In this document: positions 4,636 through 8,254 of the stretch, one piece after another
How the letters are laid out: the number at the start of each line of letters is the position of its first letter
Numbering within the stretch: position 1 is the stretch's first letter
From: an uncultured Lachnospiraceae bacterium
GTDB lineage: Bacteria; Bacillota; Clostridia; Lachnospirales; Lachnospiraceae
Direction of reading: 5' to 3'
Length of the DNA stretch: 8,254 nt
Assembly (NCBI GenBank): GCA_902797565.1
Contig: CADBTO010000288.1
Span: forward strand, 1 to 8,254
The notes under the pieces: generated by a model
The model's database searches: none
What the model was told of the DNA's origin: nothing
What the model saw: the letters and a program-made list of their open reading frames with translations, nothing else
Made by a program: the position numbers and the translations under genes

Positions 4636-7600
4636 TATTTCACCTTCACCTGGAACTTCACTGTCCGTGTCCCGGCAGAATAGTCCTCATTCCCGGCAGC
4701 TTTCACCGCCACCTTCACCGTATAAGTCTTCCCTTTCTTCAGCCCCTTCTTCACCGTAACCTTCCCGGTTTTCTTTGCAATCGTAATCTTCGCATTCCCG
4801 GATTTCTTCGTATAGGTCACAGCGCCCTGTCCATCAGAAACAGCCAGCACCTTCGACCGCTTCAGTGTCACCTTCTTCCCTGCTTTGACACCCGCTTTTT
4901 TACCATAAGCAGAAAGCGGATTGATGCCCAGCTTCGTAGAACGCAGGTACAGCACATCCGGTTCCGCTGAATTTACACCCAGGACAAACAGCTGGTTCCC
5001 GCTATAGACCGCATGCGGCTCAAATACCGTATGGTTCGAGCTCGTCTTCCCGTATACCTCCGCCGTCTTCTTGCCATTCTTGATGATATGCGTATCCTGC
5101 CTGGAAATGACCGTGCCTGCATCCGAAACTTCTCCGCCCCCGATCACCGCCACGCCGTCCGGCAGCCCTGCCAGCGCAACATGCTGGTTATTCAGGTCCG
5201 TACCAAATGATGCATACACTTCTGTCAGGTCTTCCTCCGTGAACTTGTTCTGAATCGCATTATAGGTAAACCTTGCGAATACCGGCACATTTTTTTCTGT
5301 TTCATAATCATAGTACCAGCCCAGTACATACAGCCTGTCCCCGGCAACGGCAAAATGGCATTCATAGATCGCATCATTCATCAACATCTTTCCATCAGCC
5401 TTCACCAGTTTCTGGTTCGTAAGATCCACCTTCTGGAAGCCATCTTCATTGCTTGCCAGGAACAGTTTCCCGCCCAGCGCGAACAGCTGGCAGTCTGGCT
5501 TCAAACCGGAGATCTCCTGGTCTTCCCAGGCATCCGCCTCCGGATCATAGCACCACAGCTTCCCTTCCTTTCCAGCTTCCAGCCCCTTGCGGTAGCAATA
5601 CACATAGAGTTTCCCGGACATAGACGCCAAGCCGTTGTTTTCTATGCTCATTCCCTTGATCGCATCCGGTAGATCCGCTGCCCGCTTCCAGCTTCCTTCT
5701 GTCTTGTCATAGCACCAGAGCGCGATGGACTTCCCGATATAATCTGCTCCCATCACAAAAAGCTTGTCTCCAACCGCTGCGATATTCCCGGAATACCCAT
5801 CCGTGTAGTCGCTGGCAAATGCCGGATCAGAAAGCGGAAGTGCATATTTGTTCTCATACAGCTGTACACTGTCCGTTGAACCGAGCGCACTGAATCGGAT
5901 CTGTGAAACAGCCGCATCACCATTCACGACCTTTGCCACATGCGACCCGCCTGCCAGAGACTGCGTATCCACGGTAATCTTCCCGTCTTCCCAGCTTGCG
6001 GCAGCTGTTTCCGTGCCATCAATATAAAGCTTCCCTGTCTCCGCATTTCCAAAGAAATACCCGGAAATCGTCAGCAGACCCTGGGCGTCCACTTCCGCAC
6101 GGTTCAAAAGCGGCGCTTTCTTCGTGTACTCCTTCTGGCCGTGCAGGTTCACCCTGCCGCCCGTCTTGCAGAGCTTCTCCAGATCCGTGTCATAATCCAC
6201 GGAAGCAAGCAGCTTCGCAGCACGCTCCCGTGCCTCCGCCGCCAGCTGCTCGTCCGAAAGCGTGCTGCTCTCCGGCTCATCCTTTGCAATGATGGAAAGC
6301 GCTGCTGCCACAGAGGGTGCTGCCATGGACGTCCCGGTCAGATAATAATATGCGCCTGTCGCAGCTTCGCTGTCCCCAACTGCAAATTGATCCAAATACA
6401 GCTTTGTGGAATCCTCGATCATCTCCGGACCTTCCATCAAGGCAAGCGAATATTCCGCCAAAAGGTATTTCTGCCCGTCCTTCTCCCAGGCATACACACC
6501 GGAAACCTTCTCAGAATCGTCAATCCCGGCCATTTCACGCGTTGCAGCATCCATATGTTCATGGCAGTAATTCACTTCCGCAGCCAGTGTTTCAAGATCC
6601 AAACACATAGGCGTCCATTGCACGTTGCTGATATTATTCGTCGCCGTGGCAGCCACGCCGCGTTTTGGCAGGACTGCCGTATCCACTTCCCCTCCGCCCG
6701 CTGCAGTGTCATAACGCATATCCACTTTTGAAATCCCGCCTGCTTCTTTCGTCAGAAGCACTGCAGAAAACCCGCTGTAGACATGGCTCTCGTCATTGAC
6801 TGCAGCGCGCAACGACAGCCACTTTGCCTTCTTCGCTGCATCCTCCTCTTTTCCAAGCGGAATTGCAGCCCAGAGCGACCGCCCGGCACTATAGCTCAAA
6901 GCCATCCTAGTTCCCGTATCCATTGGAAGTTCCTTTGGCACAACCGACCAGGACGCTTCGTCATCCACGCCAAGCCCCGCACCATTTGCTTTCACCCCGA
7001 TCTCCTTCGCCTCAGCATTTGCTGTCCCATCAAGATTGATTGGGCATGCATCGTAAAAACGTACCGAAGGTGTTTCACCCGTGAATTTCTCTATGCCATT
7101 CCCTAAAAGATGCTTCGCATCCGTGGTTTCCGGAATGAAACAGTGGTAATCATGGTAATCCGTCAGCCTGCCATCGACATTCAGTACTTCCACCGCGCCC
7201 GGCACGGTCGAAAGCATCTGCGTACCAGTAATGAACACATCCGTTGACATCTGTCCATAGCAGGAGAAATGCCCTTTCTTCCCATCCTGGGTCGCCGCGT
7301 TGACCGTGATCGCATACGGGCTGTTGTTCTGCCCGCCCATATCCACGTTCTCGTCCATATCCATGCTCATATTCCCGGATGCAAAGACCGTGTTCACGCC
7401 TTGCTCGCCAAGCCGGTTTACCATGATCGTATGCACAAGCTGGGCGTGCAGGGAACCCAGAGAGACATTGACTGCCTTCAGATTGACATCCTTTGCCACC
7501 TTTGCCAGCCATTCATAGCCGCGCACGACATCCGTCTCGGACTGCTCCATCCCATCATCCCCGAACACGCGTACACCAAAGACCTTCACACCCTTCGCAA

Positions 7601-8254
7601 TTCCGGAAACCCCCCAGCCGTTCCACTCTGCTGCCACGATTCCCGCCAGATGCGTGCCATGCATCAGATGGTCGCTGATGTCCTTCACCTTTTCCGTGCC
7701 GGGCGCCGCATTCATATTGATGCCATGTTCGCCGCAGCCATATTTCGCCTGCTGCTCTGGTGAAAACGTATACAGGACGTTTTTCAGATCCGGATGTGTT
7801 GTATCGATGCCCGTATCCATTATACAGATCGTTCCGCTGGCATTGTCCTCTTTTCCATTCCAGCCCGGAACACCGATGCTCTTCGCCCCGCCCGCAGCTG
7901 CGCCAGGGGTACGACTCTTCGCCGCATTCTCATCCATTGTGTACCACTGCATGCCCGTCAGATCTCCAACCGCTTCCGGTTTTTCCGTGACCGCACTTGC
8001 AGAACCCGCGGCATTCGAAGCCCCCGGTGCCGGACTGATCAGCATTGGCGTTCCATCCGTCCCATTCGCCCCGGTCGCGGCATCTGCCAGCACCGGTGCC
8101 GGTGTCTCGATTTTATAATCCGGCTCTGCCGCAATGACGCCTTCTGTTGCATAAAGCTTTTTCAGGAGCGCCTCCGTACCAAGCTTCCTGCTGGATACCA
8201 GGAAAATCTCCATAGACCCCTTGGAATCATCCAAACGCCCGGATGCTTCATCAA
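4635..8254 (-). CDS. Very large secreted subtilisin-like (S8) protease with TIG-like, kelch-like and Ig-like modules, 5' end outside window
   Basis: The frame stays open to the window edge (DEASGR precedes residue L1, a TTG at 8234, used here as numbering origin). The signal peptide and most of the prodomain are therefore missing. Residues about 1-45 look like the end of an I9-type prodomain (VIAAEPDYKI). About 45-90 are Ala/Pro/Gly-rich, a likely processing linker. The S8 triad is Asp140 (MDTGID), His192 (HGTHLAG) and Ser636 (GTSMAAP), with oxyanion Asn288 (ASGN), so all key residues are present. About 348 residues separate Asn288 from Ser636, pointing to an inserted domain at roughly 344-628. 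After the catalytic domain come a TIG-like module (708-783), six kelch-like repeats (813-1103) and a Lys-rich Ig-like module (1110-1199). No LPxTG anchor is visible. It probably acts outside the cell on peptides or proteins. The substrate is unknown. Confidence 0.93.
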   Translation of the reverse strand, partial: DEASGRLDDSKGSMEIFLVSSRKLGTEALLKKLYATEGVIAAEPDYKIETPAPVLADAATGANGTDGTPMLISPAPGASNAAGSASAVTEKPEAVGDLTGMQWYTMDENAAKSRTPGAAAGGAKSIGVPGWNGKEDNASGTICIMDTGIDTTHPDLKNVLYTFSPEQQAKYGCGEHGINMNAAPGTEKVKDISDHLMHGTHLAGIVAAEWNGWGVSGIAKGVKVFGVRVFGDDGMEQSETDVVRGYEWLAKVAKDVNLKAVNVSLGSLHAQLVHTIMVNRLGEQGVNTVFASGNMSMDMDENVDMGGQNNSPYAITVNAATQDGKKGHFSCYGQMSTDVFITGTQMLSTVPGAVEVLNVDGRLTDYHDYHCFIPETTDAKHLLGNGIEKFTGETPSVRFYDACPINLDGTANAEAKEIGVKANGAGLGVDDEASWSVVPKELPMDTGTRMALSYSAGRSLWAAIPLGKEEDAAKKAKWLSLRAAVNDESHVYSGFSAVLLTKEAGGISKVDMRYDTAAGGGEVDTAVLPKRGVAATATNNISNVQWTPMCLDLETLAAEVNYCHEHMDAATREMAGIDDSEKVSGVYAWEKDGQKYLLAEYSLALMEGPEMIEDSTKLYLDQFAVGDSEAATGAYYYLTGTSMAAPSVAAALSIIAKDEPESSTLSDEQLAAEARERAAKLLASVDYDTDLEKLCKTGGRVNLHGQKEYTKKAPLLNRAEVDAQGLLTISGYFFGNAETGKLYIDGTETAAASWEDGKITVDTQSLAGGSHVAKVVNGDAAVSQIRFSALGSTDSVQLYENKYALPLSDPAFASDYTDGYSGNIAAVGDKLFVMGADYIGKSIALWCYDKTEGSWKRAADLPDAIKGMSIENNGLASMSGKLYVYCYRKGLEAGKEGKLWCYDPEADAWEDQEISGLKPDCQLFALGGKLFLASNEDGFQKVDLTNQKLVKADGKMLMNDAIYECHFAVAGDRLYVLGWYYDYETEKNVPVFARFTYNAIQNKFTEEDLTEVYASFGTDLNNQHVALAGLPDGVAVIGGGEVSDAGTVISRQDTHIIKNGKKTAEVYGKTSSNHTVFEPHAVYSGNQLFVLGVNSAEPDVLYLRSTKLGINPLSAYGKKAGVKAGKKVTLKRSKVLAVSDGQGAVTYTKKSGNAKITIAKKTGKVTVKKGLKKGKTYTVKVAVKAAGNEDYSAGTRTVKFQVKVK

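Noticed and set aside
8232..8234. TTG at 8234 as the start of the subtilase
   Set aside because: The frame continues upstream to the edge, no ribosome binding site is present, and the prodomain and signal peptide would be missing. The gene is partial in this window.

Overview
The window looks like a Lachnospiraceae-type Clostridia (Bacillota) chromosome. This rests on three things: the rpsF-ssb-rpsR order, the zinc-type S18 with its CVFC and CAKH motifs, and the style of the secreted proteins (an LRR with a Lys-rich cap, and a subtilase with a Lys-rich Ig-like tail). Base composition is fairly balanced, apart from one sharply AT-rich island at about 1857-1960. Every gene I can support lies on the minus strand, so transcription runs from high to low coordinates. 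No tRNA, rRNA, insertion sequence or CRISPR array is visible.

In transcription order, the window opens inside a very large secreted subtilisin-like protease (4635-8254, true N-terminus beyond the window). It carries a prodomain end, an S8 catalytic domain interrupted by a roughly 285-residue insert, a TIG-like domain, six kelch-like repeats and a C-terminal Ig-like module. Its stop codon overlaps the start of a 302-residue protein with about seven membrane segments (3727-4635), so the two are probably translationally coupled. This pair is the least familiar part of the window.

A near-consensus sigma-A promoter (3660-3688) starts a second unit. This holds a class-U-like sirtuin (2840-3583) followed 37 bases later by a secreted leucine-rich-repeat protein with a Thr/Lys/Asp repeat linker (1969-2802). 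An AT-rich intergenic island with two inverted repeats follows.

A third promoter (1828-1856) drives the conserved rpsF-ssb-rpsR operon (ribosomal protein S6, single-stranded DNA-binding protein, ribosomal protein S18). That operon closes with a strong intrinsic terminator (371-400). Its leader and both of its spacers contain potential RNA secondary structure, including a hairpin that would cover the ssb ribosome binding site and a two-stem element in front of rpsR. After the terminator comes a partial gene for a small two-helix membrane protein resembling DUF6106 (1-313), which runs off the left edge.
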